Counted from the stretch's first letter, positions 35,730 through 44,523 are shown. The stretch: DNA of 57,166 bases from Armatimonadota bacterium (GCA_020438215.1 JAGQUX010000019.1:1-57166), one strand, 5' to 3'. The notes: generated by a model not told the origin, from the letters alone. Numbers and translations: made by a program.

Positions 35730-36596
35730 ATGTCTCAGTCATCAAAAATACAGTTCGCACTTCCCAAGGGAAGGATGTACGAATCCATTATTCAGCTTCT
35801 TGCGGATGCCGGAATCAAGCTCACCACATCCGAGCGAGGGTATCGCCCCTCGCTCAGTCTGGATGAGGTCGACACCAAGATTCTCAAACCCCAGAACATC
35901 ATTGAGATGCTGGATTTGGGCTCGCGGGATGTTGGCTTCGCCGGTGCCGACTGGGTAGAAGAACTTGGCGCAGATGTCATCGAAATCCTAGATACTGGGC
36001 TAGATCGAGTTCAAATTGTTGTCGCTGCTTCCCCGTTGGTAATGAGAGATGGACAGTTGACCAACACTCCTCTCCGCGTCGCCAGCGAGTACGAACGACT
36101 GACTCGCCAGTGGCTTGCAAATTCGAATCGGACGGATACTATTATCCGCTCATTCGGCTCGACGGAAGTCTTCCCACCAGAGGATGCGGATTATGTGATC
36201 GACATCTCGGCGACTGGCTCCACGCTCCGCGCCAACCAACTCTTAGTGATTGAAGAGATTGGCGAATCATCAACGCGGCTGTATGCCAGCCGAAAAGCGA
36301 TGGGCAACCCGGAAAAACGAAAGTGGATTGAGGATCTGCGAATGGTGCTGGATTCCGTTCTGCTTGCCCGCAAACGAGTGATGGTTGAGGCAAACGTAGA
36401 ATCCGCCTGCCTGGACGCAATCATGGCGATCTTCCCGGCGATGAAGCAACCAACCGTTTCTAAACTTGCTGGCAACCAGGGATTCGCGGTCAAAGCCGCG
36501 GTGGAGCGGGATCAAATCTTCCAACTCATCCCGAGCCTCAAGCACGCAGGAGCTTCTGACATTGTCATCACCGACATCTCCAAGGTGGTGCGGTAA
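35730..36596 (+). CDS. hisG: ATP phosphoribosyltransferase
   Basis: First enzyme of histidine synthesis: condenses ATP and PRPP. At 288 residues this is the long (HisG-L) form, with its own C-terminal regulatory domain (about 210-288) for histidine feedback, so no HisZ is needed. FALPKGRMYESIIQLL is the N-terminal signature, and the ISATGSTLRANQL loop the PRPP-binding motif. The stop overlaps the next start (TAATG). First structural gene of the operon. Confidence 0.97.
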   Translation: MSQSSKIQFALPKGRMYESIIQLLADAGIKLTTSERGYRPSLSLDEVDTKILKPQNIIEMLDLGSRDVGFAGADWVEELGADVIEILDTGLDRVQIVVAASPLVMRDGQLTNTPLRVASEYERLTRQWLANSNRTDTIIRSFGSTEVFPPEDADYVIDISATGSTLRANQLLVIEEIGESSTRLYASRKAMGNPEKRKWIEDLRMVLDSVLLARKRVMVEANVESACLDAIMAIFPAMKQPTVSKLAGNQGFAVKAAVERDQIFQLIPSLKHAGASDIVITDISKVVR

Positions 36597-37636
36597 TGGC
36601 GATTCCAATCACTGAACGTTCAAAAAGAATGCCGCTTGCCTACCCAAACACACCAATGGATGTCGATATCCAGCTTGATCTGAAAGACTCCATTCCCAAT
36701 TGGCGAGGACTGGTTCCCGACGTGGAATCCAGCTATCCCGACACATCAACTCTCCAGTGGCGGATTTCAGAAAAACGAGGGGTGAGCATAGATCAAGTGC
36801 GTGTGACTGCCGGGGCCGATGATGCTCTCTGGCAACTGATAACCGCCTTCCTCGAGCCAGGACTGAATTTGATCACCACGTCACCTTGCTTCCCGATGAT
36901 CCCTCGGTATGTTGCGGCGGCAGGAGGAGAACTCAAGACTTGCCAATGGCTCGATGGAGACTTTCCCACTCAGTCTTTGATCAGCCAGATCGATGACAAA
37001 ACGAGCGTTGTGTTAGTCACCTCGCCCAACAATCCAACCGGGCGATGCATCCCTTTTGATCAAATCCTCTCGTTGGCTGAAAACGCTTCCAATTCGGTCT
37101 TTGTTTGGGATGCCGTCTACGCGGATTATTGCAATCAGTCTCCACTGAAAATCTTGGACTGCGTACCGAATTCCGTCATCGTTGAGAGTTTCAGTAAGAG
37201 CTATGGTGTCCCCGGTGCTCGTCTTGGGTTTGCTATCACGTCAAACCCGGAGATCCTTGAGCGGATGGCGCAGGTCGCCCAGCCGTATTCGGTCTCAACG
37301 GGTTCCCTCGCTCTTGGAGCAACGTTGTTGGATCAGGAAACGGAGTTTTCTTCCGCACGGCAGAAGATCATTAAGAACCGTGAGCTTCTACAAAACTGGC
37401 TTCAAGACCAAGGAATTTCAGTGCTTCCCTCGGATGCCAATTTCTTACTGGTCAGATCAGGAAGTGCTACTGAAGCCCTCACTACCTGCGAGCAGTTGAA
37501 GAAAAAGGGGATTCTCGTCAGGAGCTTCGCCCCTGATTCTGAAATCGGCACATATCTCCGTGTTGGAGTCCCCTATACCAACGAGGATTTGGCCTTGTTC
37601 CAATCCGCATGGATGGAGGTGACATCGTGTCAATAA
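36596..37636 (+). CDS. hisC: Histidinol-phosphate aminotransferase
   Basis: PLP enzyme of fold type I, seventh step of histidine synthesis. TSPNNPTGRC is the conserved NPTG motif, and the Schiff-base Lys lies in SFSKSYGVPGARLGF. At 346 residues it is of normal length. The start shares one base with the hisG stop. GGTGG lies about ten bases upstream inside hisG. Confidence 0.95.
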   Translation: MAIPITERSKRMPLAYPNTPMDVDIQLDLKDSIPNWRGLVPDVESSYPDTSTLQWRISEKRGVSIDQVRVTAGADDALWQLITAFLEPGLNLITTSPCFPMIPRYVAAAGGELKTCQWLDGDFPTQSLISQIDDKTSVVLVTSPNNPTGRCIPFDQILSLAENASNSVFVWDAVYADYCNQSPLKILDCVPNSVIVESFSKSYGVPGARLGFAITSNPEILERMAQVAQPYSVSTGSLALGATLLDQETEFSSARQKIIKNRELLQNWLQDQGISVLPSDANFLLVRSGSATEALTTCEQLKKKGILVRSFAPDSEIGTYLRVGVPYTNEDLALFQSAWMEVTSCQ

Positions 37637-38223
37637 AGGTGCACTACATCCCCACCGGAGTCGCAAATCTGGCTTCTCTTCGAACTGGTTTCTGGCAATT
37701 GGAAGCTGAACTGACTCCTGCCGAAACCGCTGACGAAGTGCGGAATGCCGACTATCTGCTTTTGCCAGGAGTAGGAGCCTTCACAGCAGCGATAAACGCA
37801 CTCACAGAGTTGAATATCAAAGAATCATTAACCGAGCGCATTCAATCTGATCGCCCCACTTTTGCCGTGTGCCTCGGGATGCAGTTGCTTGCCCAATCGA
37901 GTGAGGAAGCTCCCGGGCTTCCCGGACTCGGAATTGTCGAGGCAAAGGTGGAATGGCTCGGACGAAACGCAGCCGTTGTTCCCCACATGGGATGGAACCG
38001 TGTCGTAGGATCTGGCGCGGCGGAATACGCTTACTTTGCGAACTCATTCGCCATTCGCGCTGATCAAATCACCGGCTGGAACGTTGCAAGCTTTGAGTAC
38101 GGCGATCAGTACATAGCGATGATGCAACGAGGGGTAACAGTAGCCTGCCAGTTTCACCCAGAGATTTCCGGAAATTATGGCAAGTCGATCATGCGTAACT
38201 GGTTGGAGGGCAAATCATGCTAA
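37627..38223 (+). CDS. hisH: Imidazole glycerol phosphate synthase, glutaminase subunit
   Basis: Class I glutamine amidotransferase that feeds ammonia to HisF. The nucleophile is Cys in FAVCLGMQLLAQ, and His and Glu are in CQFHPEISG. The start is the GTG at 37627, because GGAGG lies seven bases upstream; a longer in-frame ATG at 37609 has no site. It overlaps hisC by ten bases. The 198 residues are normal for HisH. Confidence 0.95.
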   Translation: MSIKVHYIPTGVANLASLRTGFWQLEAELTPAETADEVRNADYLLLPGVGAFTAAINALTELNIKESLTERIQSDRPTFAVCLGMQLLAQSSEEAPGLPGLGIVEAKVEWLGRNAAVVPHMGWNRVVGSGAAEYAYFANSFAIRADQITGWNVASFEYGDQYIAMMQRGVTVACQFHPEISGNYGKSIMRNWLEGKSC

Positions 38224-38957
38224 CGCGGAGGGTGATTCCTTGCCTTGATATTAACGGTGGGCGCGTTGTCAAAGGCGTTCAGTTCCAATCGCTTCGAGAT
38301 GCCGGCGATCCCGTTACCTGCGCAGCACTCTATGAGAGCCAAGGTGCGGATGAGATTGTAGTGCTGGATGTCTCAGCTACTTTGGAAGCGAGAAAAACGG
38401 CTCGTCAGATGGTAAGTGCCATCCGTGGAGTTCTCTCAATTCCATTGACTGTCGGCGGAGGCGTTCGGTCGCTTGATGATGTCTGGCAACTGTTGGAATT
38501 CGGAGCGGACAAGGTCGCAATAAACACCGCCGCCAGCGAAAATCCAGATTTGATCAATCAGGTCGCGGAGCGTTTTGGTCGCCAGTGCACCGTCGTTGCC
38601 ATTGACAACCAGCAAGGTTCTGTTTTTACACACGCTGGCAGTCGAAACACCAATAGAAAAACCACCGAATGGACAAAGGAAGTAGCCGAGCGCGGTGCGG
38701 GAGAAATCCTGCTCACAAGCATTGATTGTGACGGCAAGCAAGCGGGATTCAACACCCAGTTACTGGCCCAAGTCCGCAAGGCAGTCTCAATTCCGATCAT
38801 TGCATCGGGAGGTGCAGGGTGTTTGAAGCACTTTTCCGATGCAATTCAATCTGGTGCCGATGCTGTTCTCGCCGCTAGCCTTTTTCACGACCAAGTGCTT
38901 TCTATCCAAGAAGTCAAATCCTATTTTCGTTCCCAAAACATCGAGGTGCGCTCATGA
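38217..38957 (+). CDS. hisF: Imidazole glycerol phosphate synthase, cyclase subunit
   Basis: TIM barrel that closes the imidazole ring using ammonia from HisH. Catalytic Asp residues are in PCLDINGGRVVKG (D11) and VVAIDNQQGS (about D130). The ATG overlaps the end of hisH. At 246 residues it is of usual length. The stop of hisF overlaps the next start (ATGA). Confidence 0.96.
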   Translation: MLTRRVIPCLDINGGRVVKGVQFQSLRDAGDPVTCAALYESQGADEIVVLDVSATLEARKTARQMVSAIRGVLSIPLTVGGGVRSLDDVWQLLEFGADKVAINTAASENPDLINQVAERFGRQCTVVAIDNQQGSVFTHAGSRNTNRKTTEWTKEVAERGAGEILLTSIDCDGKQAGFNTQLLAQVRKAVSIPIIASGGAGCLKHFSDAIQSGADAVLAASLFHDQVLSIQEVKSYFRSQNIEVRS

Positions 38958-40210
38958 TCATCCCTTCCATTGATATACAAAATGGCCGCGTTGTCCAACT
39001 GCGCCATGGCAAAGAACTGATCTTGGAATCAGACCGCGATCCCATAGAACTGGTCAAGCATTTTTCGATCTGCGGAGAAGTTGCGGTCATTGATCTTGAT
39101 GCGGCAATGGGGCGAGGCAACAACGAAGCCCTAATAACCGAAATGGTCAAGCCTGGCCGGTGCCGAGTCGGCGGGGGTAGCCGCGATGTCGACACCGCCA
39201 TCAAGTGGCTGGATCGTGGCGCACGAAAAGTCATTCTTGGAACGGCGGCAACACCAGAAATCCTCTCTCAACTTCCCCGCTCGCGAGTGATGGCGGCGGT
39301 GGACATCCGAGACGGCAAAGTCTCAACTCAGGGATGGACGAAGGATACGAGTCAGGATGGGCTTGATACTCTCAGGGCTTTACGGGAATATGTCAGCGGC
39401 TTTCTTGTCACGAATATTGGCAGAGAAGGAACTCTGGCTGGCTTAGACAAGCAGTTCGCACTCGATGTCAAAGAGGCGGCAGGGGATGTGCCCGTCACCT
39501 TGGCTGGAGGAATCTCCACGTTGGACGAAATCAAGCAACTCGACACGATGGGCATGGATGCACAGGTAGGAATGGCGATGTATCAAGGTCACTTCACCTT
39601 GGGTCAAGGGTTTGCCGCTTGCTTGAAATCTGATCGCGATGATGGATTGATCCCGACTGTTGTTTGCAACGAGAACGGAGCCTGCTTAGGGTTGGTTTAC
39701 TCATCCCAAGAGAGCCTTGCCCAGGCAATTGATGGAGAGGCTGGAATCTACTATTCTCGCAAGCGGGGAATCTGGAGAAAAGGCGAGTCGAGCGGCAATC
39801 AACAAAAACTCATCCGGGTTGATCGCGATTGCGACTCCGACGCTTTGCGGTTCACAGTGCAGCAAGAAGGCGATGGATTCTGCCACTTAGGTCGTCAGAG
39901 TTGCTTTGGGGAAAGCCGCACCCTTGATGCGCTGGAAGAGCGGATTGATCGTGCGATCGCTTCTGCCGAAGACAGTTCCTATACAAAGCGACTGATTGGT
40001 GACACCAACCTGCTCAACTCCAAAATCAAGGAGGAAGCAGTTGAGCTAGCCGAAGCTGAATCTCGGGAAGATGTCATCTGGGAAGCCGCCGACCTGCTCT
40101 ACTTCGCTACTGTGAAGTTGCGCTCAGCGAATTTGAATTGGGCGGATATCTGGCCAGAACTGGAAAGCAGGTCACTCAGGATCAACCGCCGAAGAGGGGA
40201 TGCAAAATGA
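38954..40210 (+). CDS. hisA/hisI/hisE: HisA-HisI-HisE trifunctional fusion
   Basis: One 418-residue polypeptide combining three activities. Residues about 1-226 are HisA, a TIM barrel with D7 (IIPSIDIQNG), D117 (AAVDIRDG) and the T/GT loop VTNIGREGTLAG. Residues about 228-320 are HisI (phosphoribosyl-AMP cyclohydrolase) with WRKGESSG, DCDSDAL (292-298) and FCHLGRQSCFG (C310, H311, C317). Residues about 324-418 are HisE (phosphoribosyl-ATP pyrophosphatase) with KIKEEAVELAEA and EAADLLYF. HisI-HisE fusions are common; joining HisA in front of them is one I do not know. There is no in-frame stop or start between parts. It overlaps hisF and hisD by four bases each. Confidence 0.93.
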   Translation: MIIPSIDIQNGRVVQLRHGKELILESDRDPIELVKHFSICGEVAVIDLDAAMGRGNNEALITEMVKPGRCRVGGGSRDVDTAIKWLDRGARKVILGTAATPEILSQLPRSRVMAAVDIRDGKVSTQGWTKDTSQDGLDTLRALREYVSGFLVTNIGREGTLAGLDKQFALDVKEAAGDVPVTLAGGISTLDEIKQLDTMGMDAQVGMAMYQGHFTLGQGFAACLKSDRDDGLIPTVVCNENGACLGLVYSSQESLAQAIDGEAGIYYSRKRGIWRKGESSGNQQKLIRVDRDCDSDALRFTVQQEGDGFCHLGRQSCFGESRTLDALEERIDRAIASAEDSSYTKRLIGDTNLLNSKIKEEAVELAEAESREDVIWEAADLLYFATVKLRSANLNWADIWPELESRSLRINRRRGDAK

Positions 40211-41478
40211 GCATCAAGATCATCGCTCAAAGCGAACTCCGAAGCCGAAGCCTGGGCGCAATCCCACAAGGAGTGTTGGAGAAAGCGCGGCACATCGTCG
40301 AAGATATCCGGGCTGGTGGAAAAGAAGCCGCCGTCACTTATGCTCAGAAGTTTGATCAGCTTGGCGATCGCCCATTGCTGGTTACCAAGGAAGAACGAAA
40401 AGACGCTCTTGATCAACTCAAGCCGTCGGATCGCCAAGTTTTAGAATCCGCGGCGGGGCGCATTCGCACATTTGCCGAAGCCCACCGAGCCGCTCTCCAG
40501 GATTTTGAGATCACTGAGCCTTTGAGTGGGGCAAGAATGGGCGTGCGTCACCAGCCAGTGGACTGCGCAGGGTGCTACGCTCCTGGCGGGCGATATCCGC
40601 TTGTCTCCAGCATCCTCATGACGGTGATTCCCGCCAAGGTTGCCGGAGTCAAAGAGGTAGTGCTCGCCACCCCGAATGCGACTCCACTCATGCTGGCGGC
40701 GGCGGAAATTGCTGGCGCCGATGCCGTTCTGAGAATCGGAGGCGCACAGGCAATCGCTTCCCTTGCGTTCGGAATTTCTGGTAATTCTCACTCCGATATG
40801 ATTGTCGGGCCGGGTAATCAGTGGGTGACCGCAGCAAAGCAGATCATCTCTGCGGAGAGGGGAATTGATATGCTGGCTGGCCCATCCGAGCTTCTCATCA
40901 TCGCCGATGATTCTGCGCCGCCGGATTTGATTGCGGCGGATCTGCTGGCTCAAGCCGAGCATGATGTGGAGGCAATCCCGCTTGTGATCTGCACAAGTCA
41001 GGCACTCGCGGAGAAGGTGCAGACAGAGGTGGATGCTCAGCTCAATGCCTTGCCGGAGCCGAATCGCTCAACCGCTCGGGCGGCTTTGGAAAATGGCGGA
41101 GTCGTGATCTCAGATTCGCCTGATGATGCGGTTCGCCTGGCGAACGATATCGCTCCCGAGCACTTGGAGATCATGACGGAGAACCCCGAGGCGCTGGCTT
41201 CGCGGTGCCGGAACTTTGGTGGGCTCTTTATTGGGTCACACGCAGCGGAGGTGTTTGGCGACTATGGGATTGGCCCGAACCACACATTGCCTACTTCGGG
41301 GGTCGCCAAGTTCAGTGCGGGGCTTTCCGTCGCTCACTTCCTTCGTGCTCAGACGTATATTGCCTGCGATCAACCCGTAGGAGGTGAGATTGTCGATCAG
41401 ACTGTGAAGCTGGCAAGGATGGAGGGGCTAGAGGGCCACGCTCAAGCGGCTTTGCGACGAAGGGGTGCTCAATTGTAG
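40207..41478 (+). CDS. hisD: Histidinol dehydrogenase
   Basis: Last two oxidation steps to histidine, zinc- and NAD-dependent. Conserved stretches: GCYAPGGRYPLVSSILMT, IVGPGNQWVTAAK, QAEHDVEAI (zinc His), APEHLEI and GPNHTLPTSG. The final zinc His is in LEGHAQAALRRR. The start at 40207 gives 424 residues and the ATGA overlap with the preceding gene; a longer reading from 40138 adds an unrelated N-terminus. GAGGGG lies upstream. Last gene of the his operon. Confidence 0.96.
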   Translation: MSIKIIAQSELRSRSLGAIPQGVLEKARHIVEDIRAGGKEAAVTYAQKFDQLGDRPLLVTKEERKDALDQLKPSDRQVLESAAGRIRTFAEAHRAALQDFEITEPLSGARMGVRHQPVDCAGCYAPGGRYPLVSSILMTVIPAKVAGVKEVVLATPNATPLMLAAAEIAGADAVLRIGGAQAIASLAFGISGNSHSDMIVGPGNQWVTAAKQIISAERGIDMLAGPSELLIIADDSAPPDLIAADLLAQAEHDVEAIPLVICTSQALAEKVQTEVDAQLNALPEPNRSTARAALENGGVVISDSPDDAVRLANDIAPEHLEIMTENPEALASRCRNFGGLFIGSHAAEVFGDYGIGPNHTLPTSGVAKFSAGLSVAHFLRAQTYIACDQPVGGEIVDQTVKLARMEGLEGHAQAALRRRGAQL

Positions 41479-41483
41479 AGGTG

Positions 41484-41501
41484 GGGGAAAATGGTACTCC
41501 G
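41484..41501. repeat. Left attachment-site-like repeat
   Basis: GGGGAAAATGGTACTCCG: matches the right copy at 17 of 18 positions. The last ten bases equal the (complemented) CCA-end of tRNA-Glu, although no tRNA is here. Confidence 0.8.
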
Positions 41502-41630
41502 AAGTGCACGCGATTAGAACTTCGCTCTTCCGACACTAGCCTATTCAAGTTCGTCAGGTGCATCTATATCCGGGCTAACTCCGTGAGGAATCGCAGACGG
41601 TTCTGGGCGATGAAGATTCACCCCTCAGCC

Positions 41631-43373
41631 CTAGCTCCTTTTCCTCGTCGCAGCGTTTTCGAGGTGGTCGCCACAGTGGTTGACCACGATGAGGCCCGAC
41701 TCTTTATCAACGGCGAAGTGAACGCGCAGGAATCGATTGCGGTCTGATCGATCAAGCTTGGCATGGGGCTCCATCGAGAGCTCTCGCCCTTTGTAATTGA
41801 ACTGCCGTTGGGCCATCAGTTTCGGGTTGCTTCGAGTCGTGTCGGACTCGGTGAACGAAATGTCGCAGCCGCTTTTTGCCCTAAACTCTTGCTCAAGTTG
41901 CCGACGTTCTAGGGACTGATTGAACGACAGATCATGGAGGTCGGTCGCCAGTGACCAAAGCAGGCTCCAAACATCTCCAATGTCACTCCTGACATCGTTG
42001 AACTCGGCATTCTTGGCCGTGCGCATGGCACGCTTCGTAAACACGATTCTTTGCGGATGGAGTTCGGCGATCAACTCAACGCACTCCTGAACCGTTACCG
42101 GCAACTTCCGGAAGTGGTCGATAGCTTCGAGCGCCTTTTTGGCTTGGCCGAGCTGCTTCTCCGCTTCGACCCGCGCCTCGGTTGCGATGGCTTCTTGGTT
42201 ATCGGCGTGTTGCTTGCCTTCCCGAGCCAACTCAAGATCGAATTCCAATTGCTCGTTCTCCTTTTGGAGTTCATCGATCTTCTCCTCCAGACGCTTGTTG
42301 TCAGCTTCAAAGAGTTCAATAAGCTCTGTATCAGTCCCCGGGGCAAGCGACTCACGCAGTTGCCGCAAGCGATTTCGCCGGTGCCGATCTTGAACGTCTT
42401 CGAGCGTAAAAACGGCATCATGGCGACCTAGATCCATCCTTCGAGTCAACGCCCGAATGATTTCGACAGCGACTTGAGAAGCTCCAAGCTCGTCGATCTG
42501 ATTCTTGCTGTAGTAGCGATGGCGTCCAGAATCCCGATCGTCATCGAACCGAACGCCAGGTTGGTAGATGCGTACCATCCCGTCCAATGCTCGGAACCGG
42601 AAAGGCAGTGCTTCGATCAGAGCCGATTCGGCCTCCCCGTCTTGTGAGACAATAATCGCCGCCGCTCCAGCGATTTTCTTAGAAAGTCCTTGCGGGACGA
42701 CGAGAGGATCGAGGTGCGTCCGTTCTCTGGCCACCCATACAATTGGGCATCTCCGCTCCGTGGATGCAAGCAGATCAAGAATGTGGGGGACGTCCTTCAC
42801 TTCAAAAGGCAACGGACCGTTCGTCAAAGGAAGATCGCCTGAATGAGGCATCCAATAATCAGAAAGGAACTGCTCGACGATTTTCGGCGCGGAGAACGAG
42901 GGTGGAACTGGCTCAGCGCCAACATAGCCGTGCCGGATGAAATGGGTCACCGTAATGCCAATCGTGAATTCGCCTTCACCTTGCGCGATGATTCCGATAT
43001 CAGAACACCAATATCGATCCCGAACCGAACTATCCTGAATCTGCATTCTCGCTGCCCAGAACTGGGGCTGATCAGGTGTTCCATTGCCGATCTCGCGATT
43101 CGTCTCGACAAACTGACCCAAAACATTTGGGTGCTTGCAGTTTCCGTAGGTGTAAAACCAGGACTGGCCCAGCTCATCACCCATCCCTGAGCGCTCACGC
43201 ATCCAAGCCCGAACGGTTTTGACCAGGGTCTTCCATGCTTCCGGTGAGCCGTCCTTGGGCCGCACGTCGAATGAAGCTTGGTAATGCAAATTTGTATGAA
43301 GCCGCACTCTACACTTTATACTCGACACTTTGGGTTCGAATGTAACTGAAACCGGAGACTGATCAGACTCCAA
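41631..43373 (-). CDS. Orphan 580-residue island protein of unknown function
   Basis: I do not recognise this protein. The N-terminal half (about 1-330) includes LLASTERRCPIVWVARERTH and MVRIYQPGVRFDDD, patterns suggesting a nucleotide- or nucleic-acid-handling fold that I cannot name. Residues about 345-445 form a long charged coiled coil. The C-terminal part (about 445-580) ends with KLDRSDRNRFLRVHFAVD and VVNHCGDHLENA. The second of these, an H-C-G-x-H-L pattern with nearby polar residues, could be an active or metal site. The start is TTG at 43373, with an alternative GTG near 43307; no ATG is close. As the sole island cargo, a defence or toxin role is an inference. Confidence 0.7.
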   Translation of the reverse strand: MESDQSPVSVTFEPKVSSIKCRVRLHTNLHYQASFDVRPKDGSPEAWKTLVKTVRAWMRERSGMGDELGQSWFYTYGNCKHPNVLGQFVETNREIGNGTPDQPQFWAARMQIQDSSVRDRYWCSDIGIIAQGEGEFTIGITVTHFIRHGYVGAEPVPPSFSAPKIVEQFLSDYWMPHSGDLPLTNGPLPFEVKDVPHILDLLASTERRCPIVWVARERTHLDPLVVPQGLSKKIAGAAAIIVSQDGEAESALIEALPFRFRALDGMVRIYQPGVRFDDDRDSGRHRYYSKNQIDELGASQVAVEIIRALTRRMDLGRHDAVFTLEDVQDRHRRNRLRQLRESLAPGTDTELIELFEADNKRLEEKIDELQKENEQLEFDLELAREGKQHADNQEAIATEARVEAEKQLGQAKKALEAIDHFRKLPVTVQECVELIAELHPQRIVFTKRAMRTAKNAEFNDVRSDIGDVWSLLWSLATDLHDLSFNQSLERRQLEQEFRAKSGCDISFTESDTTRSNPKLMAQRQFNYKGRELSMEPHAKLDRSDRNRFLRVHFAVDKESGLIVVNHCGDHLENAATRKRS

Positions 43374-43436
43374 AGTTCGAATCCCGACTGGTCGGTTCTG
43401 TTCTTGAACCTGAGAGAATTTTCGTTTTGAACCTAA

Positions 43437-43454
43437 GGGGAAAGTGGTACTCCG
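43437..43454. repeat. Right attachment-site-like repeat
   Basis: GGGGAAAGTGGTACTCCG: overlaps the 3' end of the tRNA-Glu gene (last ten bases belong to the tRNA). Pairs with the repeat at 41484-41501. Confidence 0.82.
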
Positions 43455-43520
43455 GACGGGATTCGAACCCGCGACCTTCGCCGTGAAAGGGCGACGTCCT
43501 AACCGCTAGACGACCGGAGC
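43445..43520 (-). tRNA. tRNA-Glu (anticodon UUC)
   Basis: A full cloverleaf on the minus strand. Acceptor arm GCTCCGG / CCGGAGT (one G-T pair), anticodon stem TCGCC / GGCGA with loop CTTTCAC (anticodon TTC), T arm GCGGG-TTCGAAT-CCCGT. Discriminator A and CCA are encoded. Its 3' end is the probable integration site of the adjoining mini-island. The CCA end is intact, so the gene should still function. Confidence 0.97.
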
Positions 43521-43645
43521 AGCCAGGGGATATTGTGCCTCAAACGGGGCACTCGGTGCAAGGCGGGCTTAGGTATCCATTGCAATCGGGCCCACAGCAA
43601 TACCAGTCCAACATCAACCCGCCCCATGAGCGGTACCCTGAACCC

Positions 43646-44491
43646 ATGATGCACTCCGACTTGGAGACCGTTGTCCGAGCGGTAGCCAAGAAACTTAACC
43701 CAGAAAAGGAAGCGACGGACATTCAAGCCCTATCTGGCGGTTTCGCGGCGACAGTCGCATCCTTCCGATTGGGTGAGGAAACACTGGTTTTCAAATATCA
43801 CGGCGAGTGCGAGCACGAAGATCCTTGCGTCGCGCACAAAGAAGTGGCCCTGTTTGAATTTGCGTCCCAGGTTGGGATTCCCAGCCCCCACATGGTTCAA
43901 TCCGTAAGCGTGCCCGAGCTACTTGACTACGACGCGTTGATCCTGAGCTATATGCCGGGGGAAGGGTGCAGAACTATCACGAACTATTCTCAAGCAGGAG
44001 ATCAAGTTGCGATTGTCCTTGCCAAGTTGCACTCCCAAAAGCCTCCTAATTATCCATTTCCAGATATCAACAACTACTGGAGTCAGTATCTCCCTGACGA
44101 TGTGTCCGCACCGAAGTCCAAGAACATGTGCGCTCTCCATGCGGATCTGTGGTTTGGCAACTGCCTATGGAGCAACAGTGAAGTTGTTGGGGTTTTGGAT
44201 TGGGAGGACGGCGGCGTTGGCGATCCCATGATTGATCTCGCCAAAGCCACCGTGGAGGCATCAGCATTTTTTGCGCCACATCTCTTTGATATCATGCCCC
44301 AGGTGTACGCCAAGCACTCAACCCACTCGTTAGAAAATTTACCAATCTGGCAGTTGGCGGTGATTATAAAAACCAAGCAATCGCTTCCCAACTACGGTTT
44401 TGATGCAAAGAAAGAAAAGATCGCTTGGGATCAGCTTGAACAGGATGAAATCACTGTCCGTAAAAGAATAGATGGGCTCACTCAGTGTTGA
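43646..44491 (+). CDS. Phosphotransferase, APH-like
   Basis: A 281-residue kinase-fold phosphotransferase. The catalytic loop is ALHADLWFGNCLW (H-x-D-x-x-x-x-N). The metal-site motif VLDWEDGGVGDPMIDLAK is typical of the family. VFKYHGE may carry the ATP-site Lys. Two adjacent ATGs (43646, 43649) are possible; a longer in-frame reading upstream would overlap the region just outside tRNA-Glu and has no APH similarity. Third APH-like gene in the window. Substrate unknown. Confidence 0.83.
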   Translation: MMHSDLETVVRAVAKKLNPEKEATDIQALSGGFAATVASFRLGEETLVFKYHGECEHEDPCVAHKEVALFEFASQVGIPSPHMVQSVSVPELLDYDALILSYMPGEGCRTITNYSQAGDQVAIVLAKLHSQKPPNYPFPDINNYWSQYLPDDVSAPKSKNMCALHADLWFGNCLWSNSEVVGVLDWEDGGVGDPMIDLAKATVEASAFFAPHLFDIMPQVYAKHSTHSLENLPIWQLAVIIKTKQSLPNYGFDAKKEKIAWDQLEQDEITVRKRIDGLTQC

Positions 44492-44501
44492 GTGAGCCCA
44501 T
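44472..44501. terminator. Hairpin between convergent genes
   Basis: Perfect 13-base stem ATGGGCTCACTCA / TGAGTGAGCCCAT with four-base loop GTGT. It includes the APH stop codon. There is no T run on either side, so it may work as a bidirectional, Rho-assisted or mRNA-stabilising hairpin. Confidence 0.65.
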
Positions 44502-44523
44502 CCTGTGTAATCGATCGGCGGGA

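Larger units (their letters stand above)
41484..43454. mobile_element. Integrated mini-island at tRNA-Glu
   Basis: About 1.95 kb between direct repeats of an 18-base sequence (17 of 18 identical). The right copy includes the CCA end and acceptor stem of tRNA-Glu, the usual target of tyrosine integrases. The island holds one large gene and no integrase, so any mobilising enzyme must come from elsewhere or have been lost. The his operon ends just before the left repeat. Confidence 0.75.

Noticed and set aside
41481-41747. An 88-codon reading frame across the left end of the mini-island
   Set aside because: It overlaps the end of the 580-residue island gene on the other strand, starts inside the repeat, and has no recognisable protein pattern.
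43374-43400. Possible second tRNA fragment (GTTCGAATCCCG)
   Set aside because: Only a T-loop-like 12-mer matches. No stem partners or acceptor arm are visible, so it is noted only as a possible recombinase-related motif.
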